From: Gammaproteobacteria bacterium
GTDB taxonomy: Bacteria > Pseudomonadota > Gammaproteobacteria > DSM-16500
DNA: 64,000 bases
Assembly: GCA_019634835.1 (NCBI GenBank)
Contig: JAHCAO010000001.1
Span: 124,001-188,000, forward strand
Direction of reading: 5' to 3'
The notes beneath the pieces are model-generated. The model had not been told where the DNA came from. It was given only the letters and a program-made list of their open reading frames with translations, and searched no databases. A program made the position numbers and the translations under genes. The stretch's first letter is position 1. Each line of letters starts with the position of its first letter. Of this stretch, positions 8,297 through 18,610 are shown in pieces.

Positions 8297-9550
8297 ATGT
8301 TACAACATAAAAAATTAGCATTACTGTCACTTAGTTTATTTTCACTCATTGCATTAGCAGCAAAAGCAGAGCCTATTGATAACCGTCACATCATTGTTGC
8401 ACCCCAATGCCTAGTTAAAAACCTCAGTGTTAGTATGAACTATAAAACGTTGGCTTCTTCATCCACACTGGCATTATTAGAAACAAACCGCTTAGGTATT
8501 GATTATTTAATTGAAGCAAAAAACCATCGTACAGCAACACCTTGCGGCGGATTTGTGGACGTTACTGATGCGTGGGACAACTATCATTCCCGCGATCTTT
8601 CTTCACAGAGAAAAGCAAAATCATTTTTGCAAGAAGAGATGACTAAAGAATCTTCTGTAAAAATAAAAGCAAAAACCTATGGCATTCAATACCCAGATCA
8701 AGTGAATCAATTAATAAAACAAATCAATCCCTCAACCATCTGGTCTGACCTCACTGCTTTTTCTGATACCCACAAAAGCAAGTTTCCTGATCGTTATGCA
8801 AATTCAGCAACAGGTGTCAATGCTGCGAATTGGTTAAAAGAAAAAATTGAAGCTCTTGCGAAAGCTAACAATCGCACTGATATCACTACTTATGCCATTT
8901 CAACAGGACCTCAATATAAACAGCCTTCCATTGTAGTCAAAATTGGAGATTCAAATGAACCTGGCGTGGTAATTGGTGGACATATGGATACTTTATCTAG
9001 CTCATGGGAATTAAAACCAGGAGCAGATGATGATGGTTCTGGCTCCATGGCTGTCATGGAGATTGCAAGAACATTAATTTCCAGCAACATGCGCTTTAAA
9101 AAACCTATCTACATCATGTGGTATGCAGCAGAAGAAGAAGGATTAGTCGGATCAAGCAAAGTCGTAGCCGAATTTAAAAATAAAAATATACCTATTGATG
9201 CAGTACTACAGTTCGATATGACAGGTTATGCAGATAAAAATGATCCTACCATTTGGTTAATCACAGACAACATTAACAAAGATTTAACAGCCTATCTTGA
9301 AACATTAATCAAAACCTACATTAAACAACCCGTTGGCTATACTCGCTGCGGCTACTCCTGCAGTGATCATGCTTCCTGGAATAAGGCCGGCTTCCCTGCT
9401 GCTATCCCATTCGAAGCAGCATTTGGTAAAGATAATCCTTATATTCATACTGCTAACGATACAATAAATATTTTATCCATTAACCATATGGCTAATTTCG
9501 CAAAATTGGGAATAGCATTTGCTGTAGAGTTAGCTGAACCTGTTGTGTAG
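8297..9550 (+). CDS. Secreted M28-family zinc aminopeptidase
   Basis: A signal peptide ends near AKA (residue 24). The catalytic domain shows the full M28 metal set: GGHMDT (His, Asp), GADDDGSG (bridging Asp), AAEEEGLVGS (general base Glu and ligand Glu), the QFDMTGY Asp, and a final HTAND His. It should remove N-terminal residues from peptides in the periplasm or outside the cell, as Legionella LapA does. The region at residues 30-130 is a likely propeptide. A cysteine pair (CGYSC) near the active site fits the disulfide known in secreted leucine aminopeptidases. AAGGAG lies 7 bp upstream of the start. Confidence 0.88.
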   Translation: MLQHKKLALLSLSLFSLIALAAKAEPIDNRHIIVAPQCLVKNLSVSMNYKTLASSSTLALLETNRLGIDYLIEAKNHRTATPCGGFVDVTDAWDNYHSRDLSSQRKAKSFLQEEMTKESSVKIKAKTYGIQYPDQVNQLIKQINPSTIWSDLTAFSDTHKSKFPDRYANSATGVNAANWLKEKIEALAKANNRTDITTYAISTGPQYKQPSIVVKIGDSNEPGVVIGGHMDTLSSSWELKPGADDDGSGSMAVMEIARTLISSNMRFKKPIYIMWYAAEEEGLVGSSKVVAEFKNKNIPIDAVLQFDMTGYADKNDPTIWLITDNINKDLTAYLETLIKTYIKQPVGYTRCGYSCSDHASWNKAGFPAAIPFEAAFGKDNPYIHTANDTINILSINHMANFAKLGIAFAVELAEPVV

Positions 9551-9573
9551 TGCACCCAAGCAGGAATTCTGTT

Positions 9574-9655
9574 GAAGGCGTACACGATGAGTTTTTGGCA
9601 GCAAGGAAAAATACCATCCTTCCCTTGCTGCCAAAAACTCATCGTGTACGCCTTC
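9574..9655. repeat. 33-bp perfect inverted repeat
   Basis: Arms 9574-9606 and 9623-9655 are perfect 33-bp complements beginning gaaggcgtacacgatgag, with a 16-bp loop. Outer flanks (gaattctgtt / cagtgaaaatttc) are imperfectly complementary and resemble the outer arm of the 3360-3494 element. The core GATGAGTTTTTGGCAGCAAGG is related to that of the 8063-8259 element. It lies between the M28 peptidase and kdoO and could terminate the peptidase transcript. Confidence 0.88.
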
Positions 9656-9740
9656 AGTGAAAATTTCTGGTGCCTAAGAGGAACATTGTTAACAAGCATC
9701 CAAGAATAGTAAAATATTCACCTTTAATGGTAATGAGTTT

Positions 9741-10622
9741 ATGTCTATGTTACATACTTTTTCCACACAGAAATGGGGTGAATATTTTCCTGACCTAACA
9801 CAACAATGCGCTATTAACAATTTAGAAGATGGCAACATATTATATTTTCCTTCTCTATCATTTGCTTTGTCTCCTGAAGAGCAGCAATTCCTTTCTCCTG
9901 ATTTTGCAGATCCACATGCCAAAAATATCAGCTATCAAGCCAATTGCCACAAATTATGGGGATTTCAGCATTTATCAGACACTCAACATACGCAATTAAA
10001 AGCGATGCTAGATCGATTTTGTCATAGCTCCTTTGACCTCATAAAAAACCTGCTGCCTCATTACGCACATCAATTAACAATTGCTAGAACAAGTTACCGC
10101 CCTGTGCAAATTTCTGGTAGAAAAACTTCATATCGTAAAGACGATAAACGCTTACATGTTGATGCATTTCCTTCTGCACCCAACCAAGGCAAACGCATTT
10201 TGCGCGTATTTTGCAACATTAATCCAAACGGTGAAGACCGTATTTGGCGAATTGGTGAGCCATTCCTCAACGTAGCCAATCGCTTCATTCCTCAAATTCA
10301 TAAACCTATTCCAGGCAGTGCAGCACTGCTGAGATTACTTAAAATCACCAAAAGCTACCGTACCTTGTACGATCATTATATGTTGCAAATGCATAATCTT
10401 ATGAAAGCAGATGAAGAATATCAAAAAGCTGCCATCCAACAGGAAATACGCTTTCCTCCTGGTAGCACATGGATAGTACAAACTGATGATGTTTCTCACG
10501 CAGCAATGCAAGGACAGTATTTACTTGAGCAAACGTTTTATCTGCCTGTTAAAGCCATGCGAGATGAATCTAAATCTCCGCTATGTATTTTAGAAAAAAT
10601 ACTAAATCAAAAATTAGTATAG
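9741..10622 (+). CDS. kdoO: Kdo hydroxylase (Fe(II)/2-oxoglutarate dioxygenase)
   Basis: The product of 293 aa matches the Kdo 3-hydroxylase family, which hydroxylates Kdo in the lipopolysaccharide inner core at the inner membrane. Visible features are RKDDKRLHVDAFPS (metal His and Asp), RILRVFCNINP, WRIGEPF, and near the C-terminus DDVSHAAMQGQ, which carries the second metal His, followed by LEQTFYLPV. The family recognition is from memory of these conserved strings. No other LPS gene is adjacent. It converges with truB. Confidence 0.85.
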   Translation: MSMLHTFSTQKWGEYFPDLTQQCAINNLEDGNILYFPSLSFALSPEEQQFLSPDFADPHAKNISYQANCHKLWGFQHLSDTQHTQLKAMLDRFCHSSFDLIKNLLPHYAHQLTIARTSYRPVQISGRKTSYRKDDKRLHVDAFPSAPNQGKRILRVFCNINPNGEDRIWRIGEPFLNVANRFIPQIHKPIPGSAALLRLLKITKSYRTLYDHYMLQMHNLMKADEEYQKAAIQQEIRFPPGSTWIVQTDDVSHAAMQGQYLLEQTFYLPVKAMRDESKSPLCILEKILNQKLV

Positions 10623-10627
10623 GCACC

Positions 10628-10666
10628 TCTATTGTATTCAAAGCAAGCCATCGTGATGGCTTGAAG
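10628..10666. repeat. Repeat fragment forming the 3' end of truB
   Basis: This 39-bp stretch matches the loop of the hairpin element at 19438-19478 (shared tctattgtatt, caaagc, and tcgtgatg blocks). It contains a perfect 9-bp hairpin, CAAGCCATC-GT-GATGGCTTG, at 10644-10663. The truB stop codon (10638-10640) and its last eight or nine sense codons lie inside it. Confidence 0.7.
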
Positions 10667-11561
10667 TAGAAAGCAACCGATGCGGTCGAACACGACCATC
10701 AGGCATTACCTCACCAATACCGAGAAATTTAGCATTCTCTGACATGAGCCGCACCATAGCACTACCTGAAGGAAAGGCTGCGCGTACCGGCTGACCCATA
10801 CGCAAATAAAAAATAGCGGCAGTTGAAAGCTGCACAGAGGGAAAGATTTGTACTGAGGTTTCTACTGGTAATAAGCATGCATCTAATCCCTCAATTCCGG
10901 TGCGCTCAACAATCGCTTCTAATGCCGGTAACGTATACATTACCGCATTACCATAAGGTGAAACCATGGTCCGCCGCAATTCGGCAACATGAGCACCGCA
11001 ACCCAATTCACGCCCAATATCTTCAATCAATGTACGTATATATGTACCTTTACTGCAGTGAACCTGAAATATAGCCTGATCTCCACTCAACGATTCTAAC
11101 TGGAGTGAAAAGATAGTCACTTTTCGCGGCTTACGCTCCACTTCAATCCCACGCCTGGCCAGTTCGTATAATGGTTTACCTTGAAATTTTATCGCGGAAA
11201 ACATCGGGGGAATTTGTTCGATTTCACCAAGAAAATTTCCTATTACCTCTTCGAGCCTGAGAGCAGTCACATCAACCACTGGCCGTATCTCAATCACTTC
11301 CCCTTCATTATCTCCTGTTGTGGTACAAACACCCAGTTTGGCAACAACATGATAAACCTTATCTGATTCCAATAAGAACTGAGAAAATTTGGTTGCTTCA
11401 CCAAAACAAAGAGGCAGCATACCGGTTGCAATAGGATCCAAACTGCCAGTATGGCCTGCTTTCTTGGCATAAAATAATCGTTTAACACGCTGCAACGCGC
11501 CATTGGATGTGAGACCTGGCGGCTTGTCTAATAAAAGAATACCGTGAACTTGACGACGCAT
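10638..11561 (-). CDS. truB: tRNA pseudouridine-55 synthase TruB
   Basis: TruB makes pseudouridine 55 in the T-loop of tRNAs. The N-terminal GILLLDKPPGLTSN and the catalytic GSLDPIATGMLPLC (Asp nucleophile) are present. A PUA-type C-terminus ends with GEVMPDGRVRPHRLLST, and then continues SSHHDGLL, which is encoded by an intergenic repeat fragment. It is the last gene of the rimP-nusA-infB-rbfA-truB order. The usual next genes rpsO and pnp are absent; kdoO converges instead. Confidence 0.95.
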   Translation of the reverse strand: MRRQVHGILLLDKPPGLTSNGALQRVKRLFYAKKAGHTGSLDPIATGMLPLCFGEATKFSQFLLESDKVYHVVAKLGVCTTTGDNEGEVIEIRPVVDVTALRLEEVIGNFLGEIEQIPPMFSAIKFQGKPLYELARRGIEVERKPRKVTIFSLQLESLSGDQAIFQVHCSKGTYIRTLIEDIGRELGCGAHVAELRRTMVSPYGNAVMYTLPALEAIVERTGIEGLDACLLPVETSVQIFPSVQLSTAAIFYLRMGQPVRAAFPSGSAMVRLMSENAKFLGIGEVMPDGRVRPHRLLSTSSHHDGLL

Positions 11562-11625
11562 AAGTGATTTTTATCCTAATTTACAGGTGTACACACTCAC
11601 CTCAGAGAAGCACTCTATTTCTGTA

Positions 11626-11812
11626 AGTATTCGGGTTAACCCATGATTCGTTGATTTTTTATCACTCAGCTGTGGTGGTGAACTTGCTTACTGAGTTTGT
11701 GCCACAACCGATCTCATCGTACCGCAACTTGTCCGCAGTACTCAGACCACTCAACCTAGTCCATGAAGAGGACGACGCTAATTTTAAATTTTCAACGGGT
11801 TAAACGAACGTT
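11626..11812. repeat. Intergenic repeat with TCGTACCGC core (truB-rbfA gap)
   Basis: The 254-bp gap between rbfA and truB contains an element whose ends are inverted (attcgggttaaccc at 11629-11642 against gggttaaacgaac at the right end). Its inside shares catcgtaccgc, acttgt, and gaagaggacga blocks with the element at 18197-18414. A copy of the TCGTACCGC core also occurs at 53461-53500. It separates truB from the rest of the operon, so truB may have its own promoter here or depend on read-through. Confidence 0.65.
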
Positions 11813-11815
11813 TAC

Positions 11816-12190
11816 CTATTTCTTATCCCCATCCGATTTTTTCACTGCCGAGTCAATCAACGTTGAGATTTTAAACCCATGCGCAGTGGACTCATCATAA
11901 ATAAATTTCAATTCGGGAATAATACGTAAATCAATCTCACGTGCAAGATTATAACGCAATGACTTAACTGTGCGGTTCAAAGCAGTGATGGTATCCTTGA
12001 TTTTAACTTCATCATCTAACAGCACACTAACATACACTTTGGCATAAGAAAGATCTCGAGTGACAGTCACTCCTGTCACTGTTACAAGGCGAAAGCGATC
12101 ATCTGTCATATCATGAAGCAGCAATTGTGCCAGCGCTTTTTGAATAAGGTCAGCCACTCTTTGGGTACGATCAAAGCCTCGTCGTTTCAT
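11816..12190 (-). CDS. rbfA: 30S ribosome-binding factor RbfA
   Basis: RbfA is a single KH-domain protein needed for 16S rRNA 5'-end maturation. The 124-aa product starts MKRRGFDRTQRVADLIQ and has the conserved TVTRDLSYAKVYVSVL segment and the ELKFIYDES motif near the end. It lies 51 bp downstream of infB in the standard operon order. Confidence 0.94.
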   Translation of the reverse strand: MKRRGFDRTQRVADLIQKALAQLLLHDMTDDRFRLVTVTGVTVTRDLSYAKVYVSVLLDDEVKIKDTITALNRTVKSLRYNLAREIDLRIIPELKFIYDESTAHGFKISTLIDSAVKKSDGDKK

Positions 12191-12241
12191 TTTGTACTCC
12201 GTTAGGCCGGATCATCGGCGCTCAGCGATCAAATTTTGATC

Positions 12242-14857
12242 CTATATTTCGCGCTTCACCTCGATTTTTTCAAATACTTCAATTTGATCACCAGGTTTAA
12301 TGTCATTATAATTTTTAACCGCAATACCGCATTCCATTCCATGTCGTACTTCGGAAACGTCTTCTTTAAAACGCCGCAAAGATTCAAGTGATCCTTCAAA
12401 TATAACCACATTATCTCGCAACACACGAATAGGAAAATTACGCTTAATGATTCCTTCCGTTACCATACAACCCGCAACTGCACCTGTTTTAGATGAGCGG
12501 AATACTTCTCGCACTTGAGCAAGACCTAGTATTTTTTCATGTATTTCAGGAGCAAGCACACCGCTAATTGCCTTCTTCACCTGATTGATCACGTCGTAAA
12601 TAATGTTATGGTACTGCACATCGATACTGTTAATTTCCATTAATTTACGCGCTTCTACGTTAGCACGGACGTTAAATGCAATCATAATCGCTTTCGATGC
12701 AATAGCAAGATTCACATCGCTTTCATTGATCCCACCAATACCGCTGGAAAGAATGTTCACTTTCACTTCAGGTCCTGATAACTCAGTTAACGTTTGTTTC
12801 AACGCTTCAACAGAACCTAACACATCTGCTTTTAAGACAATATTCAACGCCTGAGCAGCATTTTTTTCATCCTCAATACGTTGCAATAAATCTTCTAACT
12901 TTGGTGCTTGTCTTGCCAACTTACTTTCACGTGCTTTGGACTGACGAAATACAGCTACTTCACGTGCACGCCTTTCATCTGCCACGATAATAAAATCATC
13001 GCCTGCTTGAGCAACTCCTGATAATCCCAAGATTTCCACAGGGATAGATGGCCCTGCACTTTCAATTGGCTTGCCATTTTCATCAAACAATGCTCGGATA
13101 CGCCCATACTCTAATCCAGCAAGAATAACTTCTCCTTTACACAGCGTACCCTGTTGGATCAACACGCTCATTACCGCACCGCGCCCACGATCAAGGCGCG
13201 ACTCAATAACAACACCGCGAGCAGGACAATTGACAACCGCTTTCAGCTCTAACACTTCAGCTTGCACTAATACGGAATCAAGTAGATTATCAACACCCAT
13301 GCCTGTCTTTGCAGAAATAGGCACAAACATCGCATCACCACCCCATTCTTCAGGAACAAGGCCATGCTTCACTAATTCATTCTTGACTCGATCAGGATCA
13401 ACACCATATTTATCCATCTTATTCACTGCAACAACAATGGGAACATTTGCCGCTTTAGCATGTTGGATTGCTTCTATCGTTTGCGGCATCACCCCATCAT
13501 CCGCCGCCACAACTAAGACAACGATATCAGTTAATTTGGCACCGCGTGCGCGCATCGCAGTAAATGCTGCATGGCCAGGCGTATCAAGAAAAGTAATGGT
13601 ACCTTTAGGTGTTTGCACATGATAAGCACCAATGTGTTGAGTAATCCCGCCAGCTTCTGACGCCGCCACTTTTGTACGGCGAATATAATCAAGCAAAGTT
13701 GTTTTACCATGATCAACATGACCCATGATAGTAATGACTGGAGGACGAGGTTGTGCTTCCCCTTGAATTTCCACTGATTTTGCCAGCTCTTGCTCAATTG
13801 CATCGGAACTAACAGTTTTAACCTTATGCCCCATTTCTTCAACCACTAAAGCAGCCGTATCTTGGTCTATGACTTGATTGATAGTTGCTATTATTCCCAT
13901 CTTCATCATGACCTTAATCACTTCAGCTGCTTTTACCGACATTCTCTGTGCTAATTCACCCAAATTGATGGTTTCAGGCACTTCGACTTCCCGCACGACA
14001 GGCATTGTCGGTTTAGTGAACGCTTGTACTTTAACTTTAGAGTGAGGCCCTGAGCGTGATTTTCCAGACCTTCTAAATGAGGCACCAAGCGTATCCTCTT
14101 CATCTGCATTGAGGACACGGCTTAAATCAGCGCCTCTGGCCAACAACGACTCAAAATTCCTGTCGCTATCACGAGAAGCATCCCGCACTTTCTTTTTCTT
14201 CTTCACTCTTTCGCTTTCAGACTCTTCTGCTTCATCGCTAATACGATGCTTATCTTTACGTTTAACGCTTGATTTAGTTTTGTCTTCGGCTTTTTCTTCT
14301 GCATCCGCAGGAGAAGGTGGAACCTCTTCCGCGTAACTTGGAGTCGGCTCAACATTTACCGCTGCAACAGCATCTTCGCCGGTGACTGGGGCTAGAACCT
14401 CAACTGTATTTTTAGCTATATCTGTTGTTGCAGGTAAAATTTTTGCTTGCGATTCAACAGAGACGAATCCCTCTGCTTTTGTAAGCGACTCATCAAGCTT
14501 AGCCTTTGCTTCTTCTTCTGCGTGTGCACGTTTTACATAAGTACGTTTTTTAAGAACCTGAATACTGACTGTCTTGCCATGGCCATGCGACCCACCCAAT
14601 TTAATTTCACTGGTTTTTGCACGACGCAAGACAATTTTCTCAGGAGCAACATCATGCTTAGCACCATGATGCTGTTGAAGATATCGAAGCAACCTTTGCT
14701 TTTCATCCTCATTAACTAAATCATTTATGCTTTCAAAATTAATGCCTGCGTCTTTAAATTGACTGAGCAAGCGATCAGGCTTCACGCCAATCTCGTCGGC
14801 AAATTGCTTTACTGATACACCTTCTTTTTCGGTATCTTGTACTACTTTGTTCACCAC
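12242..14857 (-). CDS. infB: Translation initiation factor IF-2
   Basis: IF-2 delivers initiator tRNA to the 30S subunit. The 871-aa product has an N-terminal IF2_N segment ([12 protein letters not shown]), a long charged and Lys/Glu-rich linker (residues 130-290), a second IF2_N domain near residue 295, and the G domain with [14 protein letters not shown], and NKMDK. C-terminal domains are complete, ending in the [12 protein letters not shown] segment. It is located between nusA and rbfA. Confidence 0.96.
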   Translation of the reverse strand: MVNKVVQDTEKEGVSVKQFADEIGVKPDRLLSQFKDAGINFESINDLVNEDEKQRLLRYLQQHHGAKHDVAPEKIVLRRAKTSEIKLGGSHGHGKTVSIQVLKKRTYVKRAHAEEEAKAKLDESLTKAEGFVSVESQAKILPATTDIAKNTVEVLAPVTGEDAVAAVNVEPTPSYAEEVPPSPADAEEKAEDKTKSSVKRKDKHRISDEAEESESERVKKKKKVRDASRDSDRNFESLLARGADLSRVLNADEEDTLGASFRRSGKSRSGPHSKVKVQAFTKPTMPVVREVEVPETINLGELAQRMSVKAAEVIKVMMKMGIIATINQVIDQDTAALVVEEMGHKVKTVSSDAIEQELAKSVEIQGEAQPRPPVITIMGHVDHGKTTLLDYIRRTKVAASEAGGITQHIGAYHVQTPKGTITFLDTPGHAAFTAMRARGAKLTDIVVLVVAADDGVMPQTIEAIQHAKAANVPIVVAVNKMDKYGVDPDRVKNELVKHGLVPEEWGGDAMFVPISAKTGMGVDNLLDSVLVQAEVLELKAVVNCPARGVVIESRLDRGRGAVMSVLIQQGTLCKGEVILAGLEYGRIRALFDENGKPIESAGPSIPVEILGLSGVAQAGDDFIIVADERRAREVAVFRQSKARESKLARQAPKLEDLLQRIEDEKNAAQALNIVLKADVLGSVEALKQTLTELSGPEVKVNILSSGIGGINESDVNLAIASKAIMIAFNVRANVEARKLMEINSIDVQYHNIIYDVINQVKKAISGVLAPEIHEKILGLAQVREVFRSSKTGAVAGCMVTEGIIKRNFPIRVLRDNVVIFEGSLESLRRFKEDVSEVRHGMECGIAVKNYNDIKPGDQIEVFEKIEVKREI

Positions 14858-14924
14858 GCCAACTTGCCTCCAACATCAATCTAATAACGCTGATGTGCTT
14901 TATTTGTCAGCGTTAGATAGCACT

Positions 14925-16424
14925 CTACACATCATCAAACCATATTTTACGGGCTGTCATAATCAACTTAGCTGCATTTTCTTCGTTAAACCCTCCAATT
15001 TCAAGTAAATCGTCCACTGACTGTTCAGCCAAATCTTCACGTGTCACTACGCCGTGGCTAGCTAGAACATAAGCCGTTTGCTTATCCATTCCTTCCATTT
15101 CAAGAAGATCTTGGGCTGGTTCTACTTCTAAGGCTTGTTCATCCGCAATGGCTTGTGTCAATAAAGCCGCTTTTGCACGCTCACGTAAAGCGTTCACTAG
15201 TCCCTGATCAAACCCATCGATTTCTAATAACTCTTGAACTGGCACATAGGCGATTTCTTCTAGTGAAGAAAACCCTTCATTGACTAACACTTCCGCCACA
15301 CCTTCATCAACACTTAATTTTTCTTGGAACAATTTTAATACTTTTTCACCTTCCGCTGTCGACTTAGCTTGCGCTTCTTCTTCGGTCATCACATTTAAAG
15401 TCCAACCAGTCAATTCACTAGCGAGTTTAACATTCTGCCCATGGCGTCCAATGGCTTGTGACAATTGTTCTGCTTTTACTGCAACATCCATGGTGTGAGT
15501 ATCTTCATCAACGACAATGGAAGCCACTTCTGCAGGAGCCATCGCATTAATCACTAATTGCGCAGGATTATCGTCCCATAGCACGATATCAATACGTTCT
15601 CCGCCTAATTCACTTGAAACAGCTTGAACACGAGAGCCGCGCATACCGACACATGCTCCGATTGGATCAATACGGCCATCATTAGTTTTGACTGCAATCT
15701 TTGCGCGAGAACCAGGATCACGTGCTGCAGCTTTGATCTCAATCAGTTCTTCGCCAATTTCAGGTACTTCAATTTTAAATAACTCAACTAACATTTCTGG
15801 GCGTGTACGGCTCACCAGAATTTGTGGGCCTTTGCTCCCATCTGTATGGATATCATACAAATAAGAACGAATCCGGTCACCGACACGAATCGCTTCATGT
15901 GGAATGATTTCTGCACGAGGTAACAAGGCTTCCGCATTACTACCTAAGTCTAACACGATAAAATCGCGAGTCACTTTCTTTACCGTGCCTAGGATTAATT
16001 GACCGATTTTTTCTCTATATGCATTGACAATTTGAGCCCGTTCGGCCTCAAGCACCTTTTGAATAATCACTTGTTTAGCTTTTTGTGCTGCTATACGTCC
16101 AAACTCAACGGACTCCATCGGTTCCAGCACATTTTCACCTACTGTAACATGAGGATTTAGCTTTTTTGCTTGATTTAAAAGCATGGTTGTCAAACCACCA
16201 TCGCCTTCATCCTCTTCATTAGCTTCATCCATGACAAGCCAACGACGAAAAGTAGAGTAATCGCCCGTTTTGCGATTGATCTCAACTTTGACATCAATTT
16301 CTTCACCAGCTTTTTTTTTCGTCGCTGTTTCTAAGGCAGCCTCAATCGCCTGAAAAATAACTTCTCTATCCACACCTTTTTCGTTGGACACAGCTTCAAC
16401 TACTAATAAGATCTCTTTGTTCAT
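14925..16424 (-). CDS. nusA: Transcription termination/antitermination factor NusA
   Basis: NusA binds RNA polymerase and nascent RNA. The start is set at the ATG at 16424 because NusA proteins begin [16 protein letters not shown]; eight more codons are open upstream. Domains in order are the N-terminal RNAP-binding domain, S1 ([17 protein letters not shown]), two KH domains ([20 protein letters not shown]), and two acidic C-terminal repeats ([30 protein letters not shown]), as in gammaproteobacteria. Co-transcribed with rimP and infB. Confidence 0.95.
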   Translation of the reverse strand: MNKEILLVVEAVSNEKGVDREVIFQAIEAALETATKKKAGEEIDVKVEINRKTGDYSTFRRWLVMDEANEEDEGDGGLTTMLLNQAKKLNPHVTVGENVLEPMESVEFGRIAAQKAKQVIIQKVLEAERAQIVNAYREKIGQLILGTVKKVTRDFIVLDLGSNAEALLPRAEIIPHEAIRVGDRIRSYLYDIHTDGSKGPQILVSRTRPEMLVELFKIEVPEIGEELIEIKAAARDPGSRAKIAVKTNDGRIDPIGACVGMRGSRVQAVSSELGGERIDIVLWDDNPAQLVINAMAPAEVASIVVDEDTHTMDVAVKAEQLSQAIGRHGQNVKLASELTGWTLNVMTEEEAQAKSTAEGEKVLKLFQEKLSVDEGVAEVLVNEGFSSLEEIAYVPVQELLEIDGFDQGLVNALRERAKAALLTQAIADEQALEVEPAQDLLEMEGMDKQTAYVLASHGVVTREDLAEQSVDDLLEIGGFNEENAAKLIMTARKIWFDDV

Positions 16425-16526
16425 GGCGCGACCCCACTCATCATCCAACAGTAATTGTTGTGTTCCTCACTAGGAAACACCAACCCTCAACTTCCCTCTT
16501 ATTACTATTACTAATTTCCTTTCTCA

Positions 16527-16997
16527 CTACTTAAAACGGACATCACCTATTAAATTTGCCTTTTCAATGGCTGAGAAAGACAATTTTATTTCATGCTCTA
16601 AACCTTCAATCATAAGATAAATATCGTCCCCTTCCACTCTTTGCAAGACACCCGTATATTGTCTACGCTGATTAATGGGCGAGTACAATCTTATTTTTAC
16701 CCGCTTACCCACATACCGACGATAATGCTCTATATCAAATAACGGTCTATCTATGCCTGGTGACGAAATTTCCAGGGAATACCTCCCCTGGATAGGATCC
16801 TCAACATCCATCATGGCACTCACTTGATGACTCACCCGGGAACAATCGTCTAATGTCACTCCGTTTTCACCATCAATGTAGATGCGAAAAACCACTTGCC
16901 GGCCTTGCGGCAGCAACTCACAGCCAACTAATTCGTAACCCATTGAACCAATTAGTGTGACTAATCTCTCATACAGTACGGGATCAACCTTTATCAT
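16527..16997 (-). CDS. rimP: Ribosome maturation factor RimP
   Basis: RimP acts in early 30S assembly. The product starts at the ATG at 16997, with a GTG one codon upstream as an alternative. Features include GYELVGCELL near residue 20, VTLDDCSRVSHQVSAMMDVEDPI, and YSLEISSPGIDRPLF, the family signature. It is the first protein gene of the operon after the initiator tRNA and its terminator-like hairpin. Confidence 0.94.
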   Translation of the reverse strand: MIKVDPVLYERLVTLIGSMGYELVGCELLPQGRQVVFRIYIDGENGVTLDDCSRVSHQVSAMMDVEDPIQGRYSLEISSPGIDRPLFDIEHYRRYVGKRVKIRLYSPINQRRQYTGVLQRVEGDDIYLMIEGLEHEIKLSFSAIEKANLIGDVRFK

Positions 16998-17041
16998 CAC
17001 ACTTTTGCCCGATGCAAAAAGTGGGCTTTTGGCCCACTATA

Positions 17042-17065
17042 AACAAAAAACCCCATAAGGGGTTT
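17042..17065 (-). terminator. Hairpin between initiator tRNA and rimP
   Basis: AAACCCC-ATAA-GGGGTTT forms a 7-bp stem with a run of T on the minus strand after it. It lies about 20 bp past the tRNA 3' end and can end the tRNA transcript while allowing part of transcription to continue into rimP, as seen in the metY-rimP arrangement of enterobacteria. Confidence 0.8.
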
Positions 17066-17086
17066 CTGTATTTTCACTTTAATATT

Positions 17087-17163
<77 letters not shown>

Positions 17164-17308
17164 GTAACGGCCGTTATTCTATTAAACTTTTACATTCTGA
17201 GCAAGCAAAAGTCTCTTCCAATACACAGAAACGAGAATATATTTGATGGTCTATAATGAAAGAAGCAGAAATAAACCTAAAGATAAATCAATAACACAGG
17301 AGGCACGC

Positions 17309-18037
17309 GTGTCAACCCCAAGAAAAGATTCTGAAAAACAATCTGTTTCAGATGAAAAAGCGGCAAATGAAGCATCACAAGAGCAAGAATCAGGGGATAC
17401 TTATGGAACAACAAATTTTACTCCTGATGCTACAGATACTACAAATCAGTCCTGGGTTGATCGGTCACAGTGGGGTAAGCCAACAGAAGAATGGGAACGA
17501 AATATTCTATCGGTGGGGAATGCGCGTGCTTTAGAGGATGGCGACCAGGGCCTTAATCCTCATAAACGAAAAGAAAGATCATCTATTCTTGATAAAAATC
17601 TGTTTCAACCTCTTGAAAACGAAACTCCGCAGAAAAATGAGACTCCGAATACTCCCGAAAAATCATCAAAAACACCACCTACTCAAGTGTCTCAACAACT
17701 TCCTAAAGAAAGAAATAATAACGAGAAAACGCTAAAGACTCCTCCACCTTTGGGAAAATCATCTACTCATGCACCATCATCACCACCCCCTAAAACTAAA
17801 GAGACGCCGCGGAGACGGGCTCAATCCATGCAAGAAAAGCGAAGCACATTCCATCTCTTTAAAAATCCTGTCAATCAATTTCGTGCCCCTATAAGAGCAC
17901 GAAGACAATCGCTCCCCCACCCCCAAAAAGCAAGAATAGAACAGAGAGAGAATTTGAAGCAAGAGACTATTCGGGGGAAAGTAAAGGGGAAAATAGAGGA
18001 AATAAAGAGGGGAGTAGGAAGGCGGCTAAGGGGATAA
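17309..18037 (+). CDS. Disordered charged protein of unknown function
   Basis: I place the start at the GTG at 17309, since a perfect AGGAGG (17298-17303) lies 5 bp upstream; in-frame ATG 17246 has no such site. The product of about 242 aa is rich in Ser, Thr, Pro, Lys and Glu, with little hydrophobic content. It has a Pro/Ser-rich middle (THAPSSPPPKTKE) and a strongly basic end (RGKVKGKIEEIKRGVGRR). No domain recognised. The composition is compatible with a secreted effector or nucleic-acid binding tail, but nothing here decides that. Confidence 0.6.
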   Translation: MSTPRKDSEKQSVSDEKAANEASQEQESGDTYGTTNFTPDATDTTNQSWVDRSQWGKPTEEWERNILSVGNARALEDGDQGLNPHKRKERSSILDKNLFQPLENETPQKNETPNTPEKSSKTPPTQVSQQLPKERNNNEKTLKTPPPLGKSSTHAPSSPPPKTKETPRRRAQSMQEKRSTFHLFKNPVNQFRAPIRARRQSLPHPQKARIEQRENLKQETIRGKVKGKIEEIKRGVGRRLRG

Positions 18038-18105
18038 TGACGGTGCTCTGTATAAAAAGCTCAAATTTTGAATCAAACGAAATATCAACCCCACTTTCTT
18101 CAGCC

Positions 18106-18126
18106 AACCTAAGCGACTTTTAGGTT
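18106..18126 (+). terminator. Possible terminator after the disordered-protein gene
   Basis: AACCTAA and TTAGGTT form a 7-bp stem around a 7-nt loop. A second hairpin (GTTTAT-GAA-ATAAAC) follows between about 18148 and 18183. These lie in the 573-bp gene-free stretch 18038-18610; either could end the upstream transcript. No clear T tract, so the call is weak. Confidence 0.4.
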
Positions 18127-18196
18127 TGACGATACCACCGACACTTCAGTATTGTTTATGAAATAAACTTCAAAATGCTGAGTTACATCTTTATTA

Positions 18197-18414
18197 ATAG
18201 GTTTGGTTAAGCCGCCCGCGATCCGCGGGCTTTTTGCTGCTGAGGCATCGTACCGCGACTTGTTCACGCTATCCAGACAAACTCAACCCAGCCCAAGCTG
18301 GATCCCCTTGTCTGCAGCCGCGATACAGCAGTGATTCTTTCAAAGTCAGCAAGCAGCCTACGCAAGAGGACGATAGCGGCGGTATCGATTTATTAACAGC
18401 TTAACCGAACCTAT
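18197..18414. repeat. Intergenic element with terminal inverted repeats and TCGTACCGC core
   Basis: The ends ataggtttggttaag (18197-18211) and cttaaccgaacctat (18400-18414) are inverted at 14 of 15 positions. Just inside the left end, CCCGCG-atc-CGCGGG followed by CTTTTTG looks like a rho-independent terminator on the plus strand. The inside shares catcgtaccgc, acttgt, and agaggacga blocks with 11626-11812. This MITE-like element fills most of 18038-18610; the remaining 190 bp before the DM9 gene shows nothing I can name. Confidence 0.75.
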
Positions 18415-18610
18415 ACTTTTATTAAAATTGAAAAATCCTCGCTCTTGATACCTTTGTATTGCTTATCTCCTCAAAATCTATCAAAATTCGCCTTCTTTTA
18501 CCCTAGTCGGCAAACACGAAGGATAGTTCGCCTTTCATTTTTCACCCCTCAGCCTCGGACGATAGAAACAGATAACTATTCAAGTCAAGTAACTATTTTT
18601 TGGAGGTAAA

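Noticed and set aside
13071-13622. Plus-strand frame of 183 codons inside infB
   Set aside because: Antisense shadow of the highly conserved IF-2 G domain; Ser/Thr/Pro-rich nonsense composition.
17246-17308. Upstream ATG/TTG start for the disordered protein
   Set aside because: The GTG at 17309 has a perfect AGGAGG site at ideal distance; the upstream starts have none.
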